Part shown: piece by piece, positions 50,943 to 61,694 of the stretch
Layout of the letters: each line of letters starts with the position of its first letter
Numbering within the stretch: the first letter of the stretch is position 1
Notes under the pieces: model-generated
Databases searched by the model: none
What the model was told of the DNA's origin: nothing
What the model saw: the letters and a program-made list of their open reading frames with translations, nothing else
Position numbers and translations under genes: made by a program
Assembly: GCA_964546955.1 (NCBI GenBank)
Contig: CAZJLP010000020.1
Coordinates: 1-64,000, forward strand
Source of the DNA: CAZJLP01 sp964546955
GTDB lineage: Bacteria; Verrucomicrobiota; Verrucomicrobiia; Opitutales; Opitutaceae
Length of the DNA: 64,000 nucleotides
Reading direction: 5' to 3'

Positions 50943-52688
50943 CTACAGCGGAGTGAGACCTTCGTCTTCCTCGATCACGATCGGTTTGACCGGACCGAAA
51001 GCCAGCGCGGCCCAACCGAGGCCTACGAGGCCGATGCAGAGGAGGAGGAACCACTCGCCGTGTCTCGCATAGAACGTCTGGCGGCCGATCCAGCGCGCGT
51101 CGCGCGTGACTGACAGCGTTTGCGTGCCTCGGAAGTAAACAGATCCTTTGTCGGCGGGATTCGTCGAGAGGACCATGCGCGGGCTCCCCTTCTCGTCGAC
51201 CCGCTCCACCTGCTGGAGGACGGCGCGGATGGACCCAAACTCGTCGATCCAACCGCTCCAGCCGCCATTGCCGCAACGCACCACGGGACGTCGATTCTCC
51301 ACCGCTCGCAAGACCGAGTGCGCCGCGTGCTGGTAAGCGGCCCCGCCCTCTCCGAACCAACCATTGTTCGTGATCACGAGCAGCACATCCGCGCCGGCAT
51401 TGGTCGCGCGGCGCGCGAGATTGGGGAAAATGTCCTCATAACAAATCAGCGGCGCCACCCCGACTGAACCGAGTGACATTTGCACAGGGATGACGCCCGG
51501 CTTTGTACCTGGCGCAAAATCGCCGTCGCCGATCGGCACAAATTTTTTCAGCCAACCCAAGACCGAACGCAGCGGCACGTATTCGCCGAAAGGCACGAGT
51601 TTCGTCTTCGCATAGTCCGTGGGCTGGAGACCAGACTTCGGATCGATCAGAAACGCGCCATTGTACCACGCGGTTGGTTTTTCCGGAGGCCCGTCGAAGG
51701 CGACCGAGCCGAGCAAAATGGGCACATCGGCGCGGCGCGTCAGGTCTTCGGCCCAAGTGCGCGTCTCAGGATCTCCTTTGACGGCCCAGGGCGTCACGGC
51801 CTCGGGCCAGACGATCAAGTCGGGCTTCAGTCGTCCGTGCGCGGCTTTGAGCGTCACTTGATCCAAAACATCCAAGATCTTCGGCCCTTGAGCGGCGTTC
51901 CACTTCACCTCTTGTGGAATGTACGGCTGTACTAGCGCCATCCGCCCCACCGGCAAATGATGGTCGAACCGGCGATACGTCTCCACGACGTGCACGGTCA
52001 AGCACACCAGCAGGAGAAACATCGCGAAGAGAAATTCCTGGCTGCGTTTTTTGATGCCACGAAGCTTCTCGCGAAAGAGGCGGTGGCCGTAGGCGGCGAA
52101 AGCCACGTTCATCGCGATGAGGACAAAGGAAATCCCCGCCGCCCCGGTGTACGCGGCGATTTGCAGGATGCTCGTGCGCTCCCATTGGGTGGCGGACAAA
52201 GGCAACCATGGGAACCCGCTCAGAAACCACGTGCGCGACCACTCGATCACCACCCACAAACCAGCGAGTCCCAAGACGGCGAATATACGGAGCGGAGCCG
52301 CTCGTCCCAGCAGGCGAGGCATCGCCCACCAGACCGCGAGATACCAAACCCCAATCCACGCTCCGATGAAGGGACCGAGCAGCGACAATCCGAGCCAGGT
52401 TACGTTGTGCAGCCACCCGAGCAGAATTGTCCAGGAGACGGCCTGAGCCGCGGCCATCGTCAGCGCGAAAAGCTTAAACTGCGGCCGCGTATAGGCCCAG
52501 AATACAGCGGGCGAGGCGAAGGCGTACGCGAGTTCCGGTCCCCGCGAAGGAGGATGGCAGGCGACGGTCAATACGACGGTTGCGACAAACACGGCAGCAG
52601 CCCAAACATACTCCGCATGGCGCTCGAAGAAGCCGGGCGGCTTTTCGGCGTAGGGATTGTACTCGGAAGCAGGAGCGGTGTCGGGCAT
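50943..52688 (-). CDS. lnt: Apolipoprotein N-acyltransferase
   Basis: I use ATG 52688 (MPDTAPASEYNPYAEKPP); earlier starts at 52715 (ATG) and 52739 (TTG) are possible. About 581 residues: six or so N-terminal membrane helices, then a nitrilase-type domain. The catalytic triad is visible: Glu in IVWPEAVTPWA, Lys in YAKTKLVPFGEYVPL and Cys in PLICYEDIFPNLAR. It transfers the third acyl chain to periplasmic lipoproteins in the inner membrane. A C-terminal membrane helix (FLLLCIGLVGLGWAALAF) closes the domain. Confidence 0.92.
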   Translation of the reverse strand: MPDTAPASEYNPYAEKPPGFFERHAEYVWAAAVFVATVVLTVACHPPSRGPELAYAFASPAVFWAYTRPQFKLFALTMAAAQAVSWTILLGWLHNVTWLGLSLLGPFIGAWIGVWYLAVWWAMPRLLGRAAPLRIFAVLGLAGLWVVIEWSRTWFLSGFPWLPLSATQWERTSILQIAAYTGAAGISFVLIAMNVAFAAYGHRLFREKLRGIKKRSQEFLFAMFLLLVCLTVHVVETYRRFDHHLPVGRMALVQPYIPQEVKWNAAQGPKILDVLDQVTLKAAHGRLKPDLIVWPEAVTPWAVKGDPETRTWAEDLTRRADVPILLGSVAFDGPPEKPTAWYNGAFLIDPKSGLQPTDYAKTKLVPFGEYVPLRSVLGWLKKFVPIGDGDFAPGTKPGVIPVQMSLGSVGVAPLICYEDIFPNLARRATNAGADVLLVITNNGWFGEGGAAYQHAAHSVLRAVENRRPVVRCGNGGWSGWIDEFGSIRAVLQQVERVDEKGSPRMVLSTNPADKGSVYFRGTQTLSVTRDARWIGRQTFYARHGEWFLLLCIGLVGLGWAALAFGPVKPIVIEEDEGLTPL

Positions 52689-52993
52689 GAAAGGAAGGAG
52701 TCTCGCTGCAGCCATCGACGCGCTCAAGGCTGAAGGCAAGTGGCAGGGCGAAGGGTCATCCCTAACGAGCGGGAGGTCGGTTTTAAACTGCGCATGATCG
52801 GCGGAACGACGTCGGTGGCCTGCCGAGATGGTGGAGCGCGATCTCCGAGCGCGCTTCTGGACGCATTCCTACGAGCGGCGCGAGCCCAAACCAACACGCC
52901 CGGAAGTCGCGTTCCACCTCAATCCGCTTTTGCGGAGCTTCCTCAAGGAAAAGATTAAAGAGAAAGATTGGGACGCGGTGCTCGTCCCCAGGC

Positions 52994-55900
52994 TTATGCG
53001 CCGTGGCAGGCTTTGTACTTCTTTCCACTGCCGCAGGGGCAGGGTTCGTTGCGGCCGACTTTGGGGACCTGCCGGCGAATGGTGACGGAGGGCAGCTTGA
53101 TTTCTTCCTCCGGCGCTTCGGCCACGGCGGCGGCGCTGCCGCCACTCGTCGTGATCGTGGTCGTCACCTGGGGCTGTGGCAAACCGCTGCGTGTGCCGCC
53201 GGCGGGCGCGTTTTCGGGACCCTGGGTTTGCGCGGTGCGATTGAGCAGCGTGAGCATGTTCTCAAAGGACTGCAGGTTGCTCGCGCTGCGGAACAGGCCC
53301 GTGCAAATCTGCAGGCGGACGTTGTTCATCAATTCCTCGAAGTACTTGTAGGCCTCGCTCTTGTATTCAACGAGTGGATCCTTCTGGCCGTAGCTGCGCA
53401 GACCGACCGCCTGACGGAGATTCTCCATCTCCGTGAGGTGCTCCTGCCAGTGGTGATCGATCGCGTTGATGACCACATACCGCTCGAGCGCGCCCAGGGC
53501 CTCGGGAATCTCGACCGACTCCTTCACCTTGTACGCTTCCTGGATTCGCTCGACGATCAGCTTGGTGAGCTTTTCCGGGTCGTTGCCCGTCAGCTCCTCG
53601 ACCTTCAGCGAGATCGGGAAATGGGTATTCGTCCATCCGACGAGGCTTTCGATCGCGGCGGGCGTGGTGCCCGCTTTTTCGCCAAAACCCGCGGTCGAGA
53701 CGCGCGTCGCGATTTCCTCTTCGACTTGTTCGAAGATGATCTCCTTCGGACGCTCGGCATGAATCGCGGCATTGCGGATGCCGTAGATCACTTCGCGCTG
53801 CTTGTTCAGCACGTCGTCGTACTGGAGCAAACGCTTGCGGATCGAATAATTCTGCTGCTCGACCTTCTTCTGCGCGCTTTCGATCGAGCGGTTGAGCCAG
53901 GGGTGCTCGAGCTCTTCCCCCTCGTTCATCGCGCCTTCCATCAGGCGGGAGGCGAGATTGCCCTGCAAAAACAGGCGCATGAGATCGTCTTCGAGCGAAA
54001 GGAAGAATTTCGTAAGACCCGGGTCGCCCTGACGCGAGCAACGGCCGCGCAACTGACGGTCGATGCGGCGCGATTGGTGGCGTTCGGTGCCGATGACATA
54101 CAAACCGCCGGCCTCGCGCACGCCTTCGCCGAGTTTGATATCAGTACCGCGGCCCGCCATGTTGGTCGCGATCGTCACCGCGCCGCGCTGTCCGGCGCGG
54201 GCTACGATATCCGCTTCCTGCTCGTGGTATTTGGCGTTGAGGACGGTGTGAATGATGCCGGTGCGGCGCAGCATGCGCGAAAGCACCTCGGAGGAATCGA
54301 CGCTGACCGTGCCGACCAGCACGGGCTGGCCGCGAGCGTTCGCGTCCTGAATTTCCTTCACCACCGCGTTGAACTTATCGCGGCGGGTTTTGAAGATGCT
54401 GTCGTTCTTGTCGACGCGAATGCACGGCCGGTTCGTCGGGATCACCTGCACGGCAAGGCGATAGATGTCGTTGAACTCCGTCGCCTCGGTCTCGGCTGTA
54501 CCGGTCATGCCGGCCAGCTTTTCGTACATGCGGAAATAATTCTGGATCGTGATCGTCGCGTAGGTGCGGGTTTCGCGTTCGATCGTGACGTTTTCCTTGG
54601 CTTCGACCGCTTGATGCAGGCCGTCCGACCAGCGCCGGCCCGGCATGACGCGGCCGGTGTTTTCGTCGACGATCATCACCTTGCCCTCTTGCACGACATA
54701 CTCGACGTCGCGCTCGTAGAGCGAATAGGCGCGCAGCAGCTGGCTGATCGAATGAATTTCCTCGGAGACTTCGGCGTAGCGCTCCTGGGACTTGCGTTTG
54801 ATCTCCTCGCGCTCCTCGGGCGTCAGTTCGGTCTTCTTCTCGAGGTCGGAAAACTCGGTGGCCAAATCGGGGAGGACGAAGGCGTCGGGATTGTCCGGGC
54901 GGAGCTTCGTGCGGCCGAGTTCCGTCAAGTCGGCCTGGTGCTGGCGCTCGTCGATGGCGTAAAAGAGTTCCTCCTTGATCCGATACAGCTCCTCCTTGTT
55001 GAAGTCGCTGTTCATCTCCGTCTCGGTTTTGTCGAGGAGCTTCCGTGCGTCCGGGATTTCCATGAGGCGCAGCAGCTGTTTGTTCTTCGGATGCCCGAGC
55101 TTGACCTGCAACATCTTGCGGGAGGCGGCCTGGCGTTCTTCACTCGAGACGTTGGGCTTCTCCAAGAGTTCCTTGGCTTCGCTCACCAGGCGATTGCACA
55201 GGCGGGTCTGCTCCGCGACGAGGCGATCGATGCCGGGCTTCAGGCGCGTATAGGGCTGTTCCCGCTCGATCGGCGCAGGGCCCGAAATGATCAACGGCGT
55301 GCGGGCTTCGTCGACCAGGATGGAGTCGATTTCGTCCACGATGCAGTACCAGTGGTCGCGCTGGACCTGGTCGTCTTTGCGCGTGGCCATGCCATTGTCG
55401 CGGAGGTAGTCGAAACCGAACTCGCTGGCGGTCCCATAGGTAATGTCGCGCGAATACATTTCGCGCCGCACATCGGAAGCCATTTGCTGCTGAATGCAGC
55501 CCACCGTCAGGCCGAGAAAATTGTACAAATAACCCATCCACTCGGAGTCGCGGCGCGCCAGGTAGTCGTTCACCGTGACGAGCTGGGTGTTGCGGCCGGT
55601 CAGGGCGTTCAGGTACAGCGGAAGCGTGGCGACCAGGGTCTTGCCTTCGCCCGTCGCCATTTCGGAAATGCGTCCCTCGTGCAGCGCGATGCCGCCGATC
55701 AGTTGAACGTCGAAGTGGACCATGTTCCACTCGAGTTCGTGATCGCAAACCATGATCTTGCGCCCGCACAGACGGCGAGCTGCGTTCTTCGCCGCAGCGA
55801 AAGCTTCCGGTAGGAGGTCGTCGAGCGTTTCGCCCTTCTGGAAACGCGCCTTGAATTCGTCGGTTTTCGCGCGCAGTTCGTCGTCGGTCAGCGACTGGTA

Positions 55901-56002
55901 GGATTGCTCGAACTCGTTGGAGCGGGCGACGATCGGACGCGCTTTCTCCAGGAACTTCTTGTAGTGACGTCCCGAAAAGCGCTTGAGCAGGAAAGAGATC
56001 AT
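52994..56002 (-). CDS. secA: Preprotein translocase ATPase SecA
   Basis: Start at ATG 56002 ([11 protein letters not shown]), the usual SecA beginning; the frame is open to 56044. 1002 residues. Walker [25 protein letters not shown], preprotein cross-linking domain, [16 protein letters not shown] and [10 protein letters not shown] in the second motor domain, helical scaffold, and a C-terminal zinc motif [14 protein letters not shown]. It drives Sec export through SecYEG. The preceding 240 bp are AT-rich and presumably carry the promoter. Confidence 0.98.
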   Translation of the reverse strand: MISFLLKRFSGRHYKKFLEKARPIVARSNEFEQSYQSLTDDELRAKTDEFKARFQKGETLDDLLPEAFAAAKNAARRLCGRKIMVCDHELEWNMVHFDVQLIGGIALHEGRISEMATGEGKTLVATLPLYLNALTGRNTQLVTVNDYLARRDSEWMGYLYNFLGLTVGCIQQQMASDVRREMYSRDITYGTASEFGFDYLRDNGMATRKDDQVQRDHWYCIVDEIDSILVDEARTPLIISGPAPIEREQPYTRLKPGIDRLVAEQTRLCNRLVSEAKELLEKPNVSSEERQAASRKMLQVKLGHPKNKQLLRLMEIPDARKLLDKTETEMNSDFNKEELYRIKEELFYAIDERQHQADLTELGRTKLRPDNPDAFVLPDLATEFSDLEKKTELTPEEREEIKRKSQERYAEVSEEIHSISQLLRAYSLYERDVEYVVQEGKVMIVDENTGRVMPGRRWSDGLHQAVEAKENVTIERETRTYATITIQNYFRMYEKLAGMTGTAETEATEFNDIYRLAVQVIPTNRPCIRVDKNDSIFKTRRDKFNAVVKEIQDANARGQPVLVGTVSVDSSEVLSRMLRRTGIIHTVLNAKYHEQEADIVARAGQRGAVTIATNMAGRGTDIKLGEGVREAGGLYVIGTERHQSRRIDRQLRGRCSRQGDPGLTKFFLSLEDDLMRLFLQGNLASRLMEGAMNEGEELEHPWLNRSIESAQKKVEQQNYSIRKRLLQYDDVLNKQREVIYGIRNAAIHAERPKEIIFEQVEEEIATRVSTAGFGEKAGTTPAAIESLVGWTNTHFPISLKVEELTGNDPEKLTKLIVERIQEAYKVKESVEIPEALGALERYVVINAIDHHWQEHLTEMENLRQAVGLRSYGQKDPLVEYKSEAYKYFEELMNNVRLQICTGLFRSASNLQSFENMLTLLNRTAQTQGPENAPAGGTRSGLPQPQVTTTITTSGGSAAAVAEAPEEEIKLPSVTIRRQVPKVGRNEPCPCGSGKKYKACHGA

Positions 56003-56278
56003 GAAAAGGGGCTTAACGTGTAGCCAGAGGGAGCGGGTTGGCAAATGGCAAATCGCGTCGGGTCGCGGCGATCGTCGATTGCTGATTGATCACTTATTAA
56101 TCATTAATAAACAATGAATTACATAGATATGATGTACAGTCGCTCTAAACCCTTTTCGGAGCGATGACACAGAGGGCCGGAGCGCAGACACAGAGATGGC
56201 AGAGGAACCCCCCGTTGGCTGAGGGTTTCGTGCAGCGCGGGCGCTCGGTTGATCAGACCTGAATCTCAGCGACGAGGC

Positions 56279-57205
56279 TCAGACTTGCGTCTTGAAGTAC
56301 GCGATCGTGCGCTTGAGGCCTTCCTCGAGCGGGATCGTGGGTTCCCACTTCAGGTATTTCTGGGCCAGAGAGATGTCGGGACGGCGCTGCTTCGGGTCGT
56401 CGGAAGGCAGCGGTTTGTGCACGATCTTCGACTTTCCGCCGACCAGTTTGAGAGTGAGCTCGGCGAGTTGGAGCATCGTGAATTCACCGGGATTGCCGAT
56501 GTTCACCGGGCCAACGGTTTCCGTCTGGTTCATCAGGCGGACAAACCCTTCAATGAGATCGTCGACGTAGCAGAACGAGCGGGTTTGCGAACCATCGCCG
56601 TACACCGTAAGGTCTTCGCCCTTGATCGCCTGCACGACAAAATTTGAAACGACGCGTCCGTCGTTCGGGTGCATCCGGGGGCCGTAGGTGTTAAAAATGC
56701 GAACCACGCGGATATCGACTTTGTTCTCGCGGTGGTAGTCGAAGAACAGGGTCTCGGCGCAACGCTTGCCCTCGTCGTAACAAGAGCGGCGGCCGATCGG
56801 GTTCACATTGCCCCAGTAGTCTTCCGGCTGCGGATGGACATGAGGATCTCCATAGACTTCGGAGGTCGACGCCTGGAAAACGCGGGCCTTCACGCGCTTC
56901 GCGAGGCCGAGGCAGTTGATCGCGCCCATGACGGAGGTCTTCGTCGTCTTGATCGGATTGAACTGGTAGTGAGGGGGAGAGGCGGGACAGGCCAGGTTGT
57001 AGATCTGATCGACTTCGTATTTGAAGGGGTCGATCACGTCGTGCCGGACCAGCTCGAACTTCGGATTGCCCAGCAGGTGCGCGATATTCTCCTTACGGCC
57101 TGTGAAGAAGTTATCGAGGCAAATGAGGTCGTGTCCTTCTTTGATGAGACGGTCGCAAAGATGACTGCCCAGGAACCCAGAGCCACCGGTGACGAGGATA
57201 CGCAT
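56279..57205 (-). CDS. uxs: UDP-glucuronate decarboxylase (UDP-xylose synthase type)
   Basis: Start at ATG 57205 ([16 protein letters not shown]); the frame is open upstream to 57409 through repeat DNA. 308 residues, extended [11 protein letters not shown] cofactor loop, [20 protein letters not shown], the catalytic YDEGKR (Tyr, Lys) and [28 protein letters not shown] and YDEGKR are diagnostic for UDP-glucuronate decarboxylases. It makes UDP-xylose for surface glycans in the cytosol. Confidence 0.92.
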   Translation of the reverse strand: MRILVTGGSGFLGSHLCDRLIKEGHDLICLDNFFTGRKENIAHLLGNPKFELVRHDVIDPFKYEVDQIYNLACPASPPHYQFNPIKTTKTSVMGAINCLGLAKRVKARVFQASTSEVYGDPHVHPQPEDYWGNVNPIGRRSCYDEGKRCAETLFFDYHRENKVDIRVVRIFNTYGPRMHPNDGRVVSNFVVQAIKGEDLTVYGDGSQTRSFCYVDDLIEGFVRLMNQTETVGPVNIGNPGEFTMLQLAELTLKLVGGKSKIVHKPLPSDDPKQRRPDISLAQKYLKWEPTIPLEEGLKRTIAYFKTQV

Positions 57206-57352
57206 AGAGGGGTTCACCGTGCCAAAACTCCCCCGCTTGGCCAGCAAATCCGCTAGCCAGGTGCAACAGTCGGGGAAAACCCGGGGGGGGCGGCGGGCTG
57301 AGTTGAAGGGTTGAGAGTTGAAGGTTGAGAGACCGGACGCGGGGCTTCGAAA

Positions 57353-57498
57353 AAGGTAGGGTCGGGCCTCTGGACCGGCCGTCGACGCATAACGCGCAGC
57401 AAAGAACACTCGTTCCTACGCCAAACGGCGCTGCAGAAAGGGCATCTAGGCATCGTTGCCTTCACACGACGGCCCGTCCGGAGGCCCAGCCCTACCTT
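57353..57498. repeat. ~146-bp inverted-repeat element, copy 2
   Basis: The ends 57353-57384 and 57467-57498 are inverted copies, 28 of 32 positions matching, each outer end AAGGTAGGG. The centre aligns with the copy at 23315-23462 (ACGCCAAA, CGCTGC/CGCCGC, CACACGACGGC). Confidence 0.8.
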
Positions 57499-57682
57499 CC
57501 GCACCCCAATCTGAGCTCTCAACTCTCAGCTCTAGACCCTCAACTTTCCGCAGAGCCCACATGAACTAAGCTAATTTGTTCCATGCCAAAGGTGAATTAT
57601 TTTAATTGATCCACCGCCGACGAATCTTACTTCCGTACCCTCCCGGCCACTACACCGGGAAACCAAACTAAGACCAAAGACT

Positions 57683-58297
57683 ATGACTAAGAAAATAATT
57701 GCGATTATCGCATTTGCAGCTGCGTCCGCCACGAGCGCGTTCGCGCAAAACTCGGGCACACAGGTGCCAAATCCGGGCGCGACCGAAGGCTCGGGATTGC
57801 TCGGCAAACGTTTCGCCGCGCTGGGGTTCGTCTACAGCGACATCAAGAAAAGCAGCGTTGACCTCTTCGCGGGTGGCGCGGCGGTCAATCTGCCGATCAA
57901 TGCCAATATCGACGTTGGGCTCAGCGCGACGCACGCTTGGGTGGAAAGTCGCAGCGACATCGACGCACAGTCGCTCGACGCTTCAGCGACCTACTACTTC
58001 AGTCAAGGCGTCTTGAAGCCCTTCGGCACCGTGACCCTCGGCCACGCCTGGTCCGAAAACGACAACGCCGTGACCTGGGGTGTCAGCGGCGGCGTGGAAT
58101 ATGTACATGATGCCAAGCACTCGTTCGACGCCAGCGTTGCGTACAACGACGACTTCGAAACCGGCAACAACAGCCAGTGGAGCGGCACTCTCGGCGGCAA
58201 CCGCTGGTTCACCAGCGCCATCGCCGCGCGTTTCACCGTCTCGCTCATCGAAGAAGGCCACGTGCAGTACGCCATCGCGGGCATCTTCCGCTTCTAA
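57683..58297 (+). CDS. Outer-membrane beta-barrel protein
   Basis: 204 residues with a signal peptide ending SAFAQ. The mature part has alternating beta-strands, many ending in aromatics, and a C-terminal GIFRF with the Phe expected of an outer-membrane barrel. A small 8-strand barrel is likely. No specific family recognised. A hairpin CCCGGCC-CACTACA-CCGGGA lies in its leader at about 57640. A terminator follows. Confidence 0.75.
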   Translation: MTKKIIAIIAFAAASATSAFAQNSGTQVPNPGATEGSGLLGKRFAALGFVYSDIKKSSVDLFAGGAAVNLPINANIDVGLSATHAWVESRSDIDAQSLDASATYYFSQGVLKPFGTVTLGHAWSENDNAVTWGVSGGVEYVHDAKHSFDASVAYNDDFETGNNSQWSGTLGGNRWFTSAIAARFTVSLIEEGHVQYAIAGIFRF

Positions 58298-58326
58298 GTA
58301 GCCCGAGCCTTAAACCATTCCGTGTG

Positions 58327-58361
58327 CAAGCCCGTCGGCCTTTGGTCGGCGGGCTTTTTTG
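58327..58361 (+). terminator. Rho-independent terminator of the barrel gene
   Basis: AAGCCCGTCGGC / GTCGGCGGGCTT stem around CTTTG-like loop, followed by TTTTTT. Confidence 0.85.
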
Positions 58362-58393
58362 TGCGAGGTAGCAGGGGCGTCACGCCTCACTAT

Positions 58394-58528
58394 CGTTATC
58401 ATTCTCGTTCTCTTACTCCTACTCGTTCTCGTCCCCACAGACCCAGCCGAATGACATTCACTATCGCGCCTGGCCAAATGACGCTGGGACCGAGAACGAG
58501 TAGGAGTGAGAGAACGAGAATGATAACG
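58394..58528. repeat. 38-bp-arm near-perfect hairpin, copy 1
   Basis: Arms 58394-58431 and 58491-58528 (outer end CGTTATCATTCTCGTTCTC) match at 37 of 38 positions around a 59-nt loop. The same arm core (TACTCCTACTCGTTCTCG) recurs at 63395. Confidence 0.85.
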
Positions 58529-58549
58529 AGGGCGCTTCCGCGCCCAGGG

Positions 58550-59701
58550 TCAAACCGGCCCGGCGGCGTCGCGGTTGGCCCCCGCTTCGTAGCGTTCGAT
58601 CCACGCGCGGTGCCAGGTGGCGTAGTCGCCGGCTTCGATGTGAGTTCGCGCTTGCGCCATCAGGTCGAGGAAAAAGTGCAGGTTGTGCAGAGTGAGCAGG
58701 GTGCCGCTCAGCATCTCGCCCGCGACTGTCAGGTGCCGGAGATAGGCCCGCGAAAAATTGGCCGCATAGTTCGCCAACCCCTCGACGATCGGCCGTGGAT
58801 CCGTGCGAAATTTTTCGTTTCTCAGATTCAGCGGACCGTCCGGGGTGAAAACCAATCCGTTGCGCGCAACGCGGGTGGGCAGGACGCAATCAAACATGTC
58901 CACGCCGAGTGCGACCATTTTCAGAAGTTGCGGGGGCGTGCCGAGCCCCATCGTGTACCGCGGCTTGTCCACGGGCAGGTGGGGTGTCGTTGCTCCGACC
59001 TGTTTGATCATCTCGGGCTCTGGCTCACCGACGCTGACGCCGCCGACCGCGTACCCGGGAAAATCCAAGGCGGCCAGCCCTTCCGCCGCGCTGCGGCGGA
59101 GGTCATCGAAGGTGGAACCCTGGACGATGGCGAAGACATGATGTCCCGTCGCGAGGAACCCGCTGTCGGTGGCGAGTTGCTTGCACTGTGCCGCCCAGCG
59201 ATGGCTGCGCTCCACCGCGCGTGCGCAGGCGTCTCGATCGCACGGCCAGGGCGGACATTCGTCCAAAACCATCGCGATGTCGCTGCCGAGGTTTTCCTGG
59301 ATCGACATGACCTCGCGCGGACCGAGGAAAAGTTTCGCCCCGTCGACATGCGACTGAAACGCAACGCCGTCGTCGCGGATGTCGCGCAGTTTGGCCAAAC
59401 TGAAAACCTGGAAACCGCCGCTGTCGGTGAGAATGGGGCCGTCCCACCCCATGAAACGATGAAGTCCGCCGAGTTCTCGCACGAGATGGCTACCCGGCCG
59501 AAGATTTAAATGGTAGGTGTTCCCCAGGATAATTTGCGCGCCGATCTCGCGCAATTGGACCGGAGTCACCGCCTTGACCGTTCCTTGCGTACCGACCGGC
59601 ATGAAGATCGGGGTTTCGACCCAGCCATGGCGGGTCTGCAATCGTCCACGCCGGGCAGCGGTGCCGATGTCAGTTTTTAGCAGCTGAAAGTGTGCGGCCA
59701 T
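58550..59701 (-). CDS. tgt: Queuine/preQ1 tRNA-ribosyltransferase, zinc-cysteine-less
   Basis: 383 residues, full-length Tgt. Catalytic and pocket residues are intact: Asp93 in LTDSGGFQVFSL, YAVGGVSVGE, and Asp271 in VDMFDCVLPTRVARNG. The zinc region is unusual: where bacterial Tgt has CxCxxC, this protein reads RPIVEGLANYAANFSRAYLRHL with no cysteine. It exchanges guanine-34 for preQ1 in tRNAs with GUN anticodons in the cytosol. Whether activity survives without zinc is not known from sequence. Confidence 0.92.
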   Translation of the reverse strand: MAAHFQLLKTDIGTAARRGRLQTRHGWVETPIFMPVGTQGTVKAVTPVQLREIGAQIILGNTYHLNLRPGSHLVRELGGLHRFMGWDGPILTDSGGFQVFSLAKLRDIRDDGVAFQSHVDGAKLFLGPREVMSIQENLGSDIAMVLDECPPWPCDRDACARAVERSHRWAAQCKQLATDSGFLATGHHVFAIVQGSTFDDLRRSAAEGLAALDFPGYAVGGVSVGEPEPEMIKQVGATTPHLPVDKPRYTMGLGTPPQLLKMVALGVDMFDCVLPTRVARNGLVFTPDGPLNLRNEKFRTDPRPIVEGLANYAANFSRAYLRHLTVAGEMLSGTLLTLHNLHFFLDLMAQARTHIEAGDYATWHRAWIERYEAGANRDAAGPV

Positions 59702-59776
59702 GGGTGTGCTCGAACTGTCTGGTCATCACTAGCCCCACGCTTGACCCGGCTGTCAATCCGGCGGTAATTCAACCGC

Positions 59777-60343
59777 GTGCTGCTGGTCATCGACAACTAC
59801 GATTCCTTTACCTACAACTTGGTCCAGTATTTCGGCCAGTTGGGAGTGGAGCAGCGCGTTTACCGCAACAACGAAATCACGCCGGCCGAAGCGGTGGCGA
59901 TGAATCCGGATCGAGTGCTGTTGTCCCCGGGCCCTTGCTCCCCGAAAGAAGCCGGCGTCACGCTGGAGATCCTAAAGGCTTTCGAGGGCAAAAAACCAAT
60001 CTTCGGCGTCTGCCTCGGACATCAGTCGATCGGCCACTATTTCGGCGGCAATGTGGTGCGCGCGGACCGCCTGATGCACGGCAAGACCTCGCCCATCTGC
60101 CACAAGAACACGGACGTGTTCAAAGGGATGCCGCAGAATTTTCAGGCGACTCGTTACCATTCGCTCCTGGTCGAACGAGCCTCACTGCCCGCGTGCCTTG
60201 AAGTCACTGCTGAAACGGCAGAGGGCGAGATCATGGGCTTGCGGCATAAGACGCTGCCGATCTGGGGCGTTCAGTTTCATCCCGAAAGCATCGCGACCGA
60301 GGGCGGGATGAAGATTTTGAAGAATTTTTTGGAGCTGAATTAG
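59777..60343 (+). CDS. trpG: Glutamine amidotransferase of anthranilate/aminodeoxychorismate synthase
   Basis: GTG start at 59777, 188 residues. [28 protein letters not shown], the catalytic Cys in [12 protein letters not shown], and His-x-Glu in VQFHPESI. It supplies ammonia from glutamine to TrpE or PabB, neither of which is in the window; TrpG and PabA cannot be separated by sequence alone. Confidence 0.9.
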   Translation: MLLVIDNYDSFTYNLVQYFGQLGVEQRVYRNNEITPAEAVAMNPDRVLLSPGPCSPKEAGVTLEILKAFEGKKPIFGVCLGHQSIGHYFGGNVVRADRLMHGKTSPICHKNTDVFKGMPQNFQATRYHSLLVERASLPACLEVTAETAEGEIMGLRHKTLPIWGVQFHPESIATEGGMKILKNFLELN

Positions 60344-60438
60344 GATTCGAAGCGGAGCGCAGTTTCCGAACGCCCATAGTGGCGACGTCCAAGCGGCGCG
60401 TTAAGGATAACGCGCCCTATTTTCGGGCCGCACGACGT

Positions 60439-61368
60439 TTAGGGCTGACGCGCCTTGCCTGTCAGTTCCTTGATTCGGGCGTACAGCGCTTCCAGGCGCG
60501 GGAGGGCGGCGCCGGCTTTTTTGGCACGGCGAAGGGGTTCGCCCCAGATGGATTCCACCTCGACCTCGCGCCCTTCAAGGTAGTCGATCAAGCTGGACGG
60601 GCGGTAAGCTCCCATGGGGCGGGTCATGGCGATTTGCTGGTCGATCAGTCCGTCCGGCAGCATGAAACCTAACTTCGCCGCCGCGCCGATCACCTCTGCC
60701 ATCAGGCCGCGCACCTCGAATTCGAGCGCAGGATCGGCTAGAATTCGATCCGTGGTAAGTCCGCCCGCCGCGATCGAGAGCCCATTGAAGGGAACGTTCC
60801 ACACGAGTTTGCGCCAGCGCAACTGAGCAAGGTTGTCGCCCACGATCGACTTGACGCCGGCAGCGCTGAACATCTCGGAGATCGCGCGCACGCGATCGCC
60901 CGCGGGACGCTCGAATTCCCCGAAAGCGACCGAGCCCGGTTCGATGCAGAGGATTTCACCCGGTGCGACACGGTTCACGCAGATGAAGCACAACCCTCCG
61001 ACCACACGTTCCGCGCCAAATGTTTCGGCCAGCAACTCATCCGAACCCAGCCCGTTTTGGAGCGTGAGAAGGGTCGATTGCGGATGGAGCAAGGGACGTA
61101 AGAGACTTTCGATCTGCCCGTTGGCGGTCGTCTTGAGGCCGACGATAATCAAGTCGGCCGGGCCTAATTCGTCCGCCGAGCCATGCGCCTTCACCGGCTT
61201 GAGCTCAAACGATTCGGTCGGCAGGGAAACCCGGAGGCCCCGTTCTCGCACCGCTGGCAGATCGCCGCGCATCAGGAAATGCACCCGCTGCCCGGCACGC
61301 GCCAGGCGGGCGCCGTAGTAGCAGCCAATGGCTCCGGCCCCCACAATAGCGATCTTGGAAAACGTCAT
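60439..61368 (-). CDS. panE: 2-dehydropantoate 2-reductase
   Basis: 309 residues. NADPH motif IAIVGAGAIGCYYGARLARAG, LQNGLGSDELLAETFG, the catalytic Lys in RWRKLVWNVPFNGLSIA and PSSLIDYLEGREVEVESIWGEPL near the C-terminus. It reduces ketopantoate to pantoate, the substrate of PanC, whose gene lies 2.2 kb away on the same strand with nadB between. Confidence 0.92.
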   Translation of the reverse strand: MTFSKIAIVGAGAIGCYYGARLARAGQRVHFLMRGDLPAVRERGLRVSLPTESFELKPVKAHGSADELGPADLIIVGLKTTANGQIESLLRPLLHPQSTLLTLQNGLGSDELLAETFGAERVVGGLCFICVNRVAPGEILCIEPGSVAFGEFERPAGDRVRAISEMFSAAGVKSIVGDNLAQLRWRKLVWNVPFNGLSIAAGGLTTDRILADPALEFEVRGLMAEVIGAAAKLGFMLPDGLIDQQIAMTRPMGAYRPSSLIDYLEGREVEVESIWGEPLRRAKKAGAALPRLEALYARIKELTGKARQP

Positions 61369-61694
61369 TTGTGCGGCGCCGATTTGCGACCGTTACCGGC
61401 GGCCTCGCAAGCCCAGGGCCCCTCTTTGCTCCAAAATGGTGATTTTCCCCTGCAAAACCCCCAAAAGAGGGGGATGTTAACACCTTCAATCCAGGCGTTC
61501 GCGAGCGCGATACCCTCTACACCTGGCCGAGGTTTTATCGCAAGCATTTGCATTTTAACATCTTGAGTACGTCGGGCGATTTACCGTAGGAGAAACTCCC
61601 TATCCCCTCCTTTTTTGGGGACTCACAGGTTATTCACATCCCCCGTCAAAATGCGTAAGCCGCTGCAAAATCAGCCCTTAAAGCGGCCGAAAAG
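61369..61694. other. Intergenic region between nadB and panE
   Basis: 326 bp. A C-rich/A-rich stretch with a small hairpin (CCCCAAAAGAGGGG-like near 61455) is visible, but no gene or named regulatory RNA is recognised. Confidence 0.4.

Noticed and set aside
53003..55813. 936-codon plus-strand frame opposite secA
   Set aside because: Pure shadow of secA, which is unmistakable on the minus strand.
57206..57409. N-terminal extension of UDP-glucuronate decarboxylase
   Set aside because: Runs through the inverted-repeat element and precedes the Rossmann motif that normally starts the protein.
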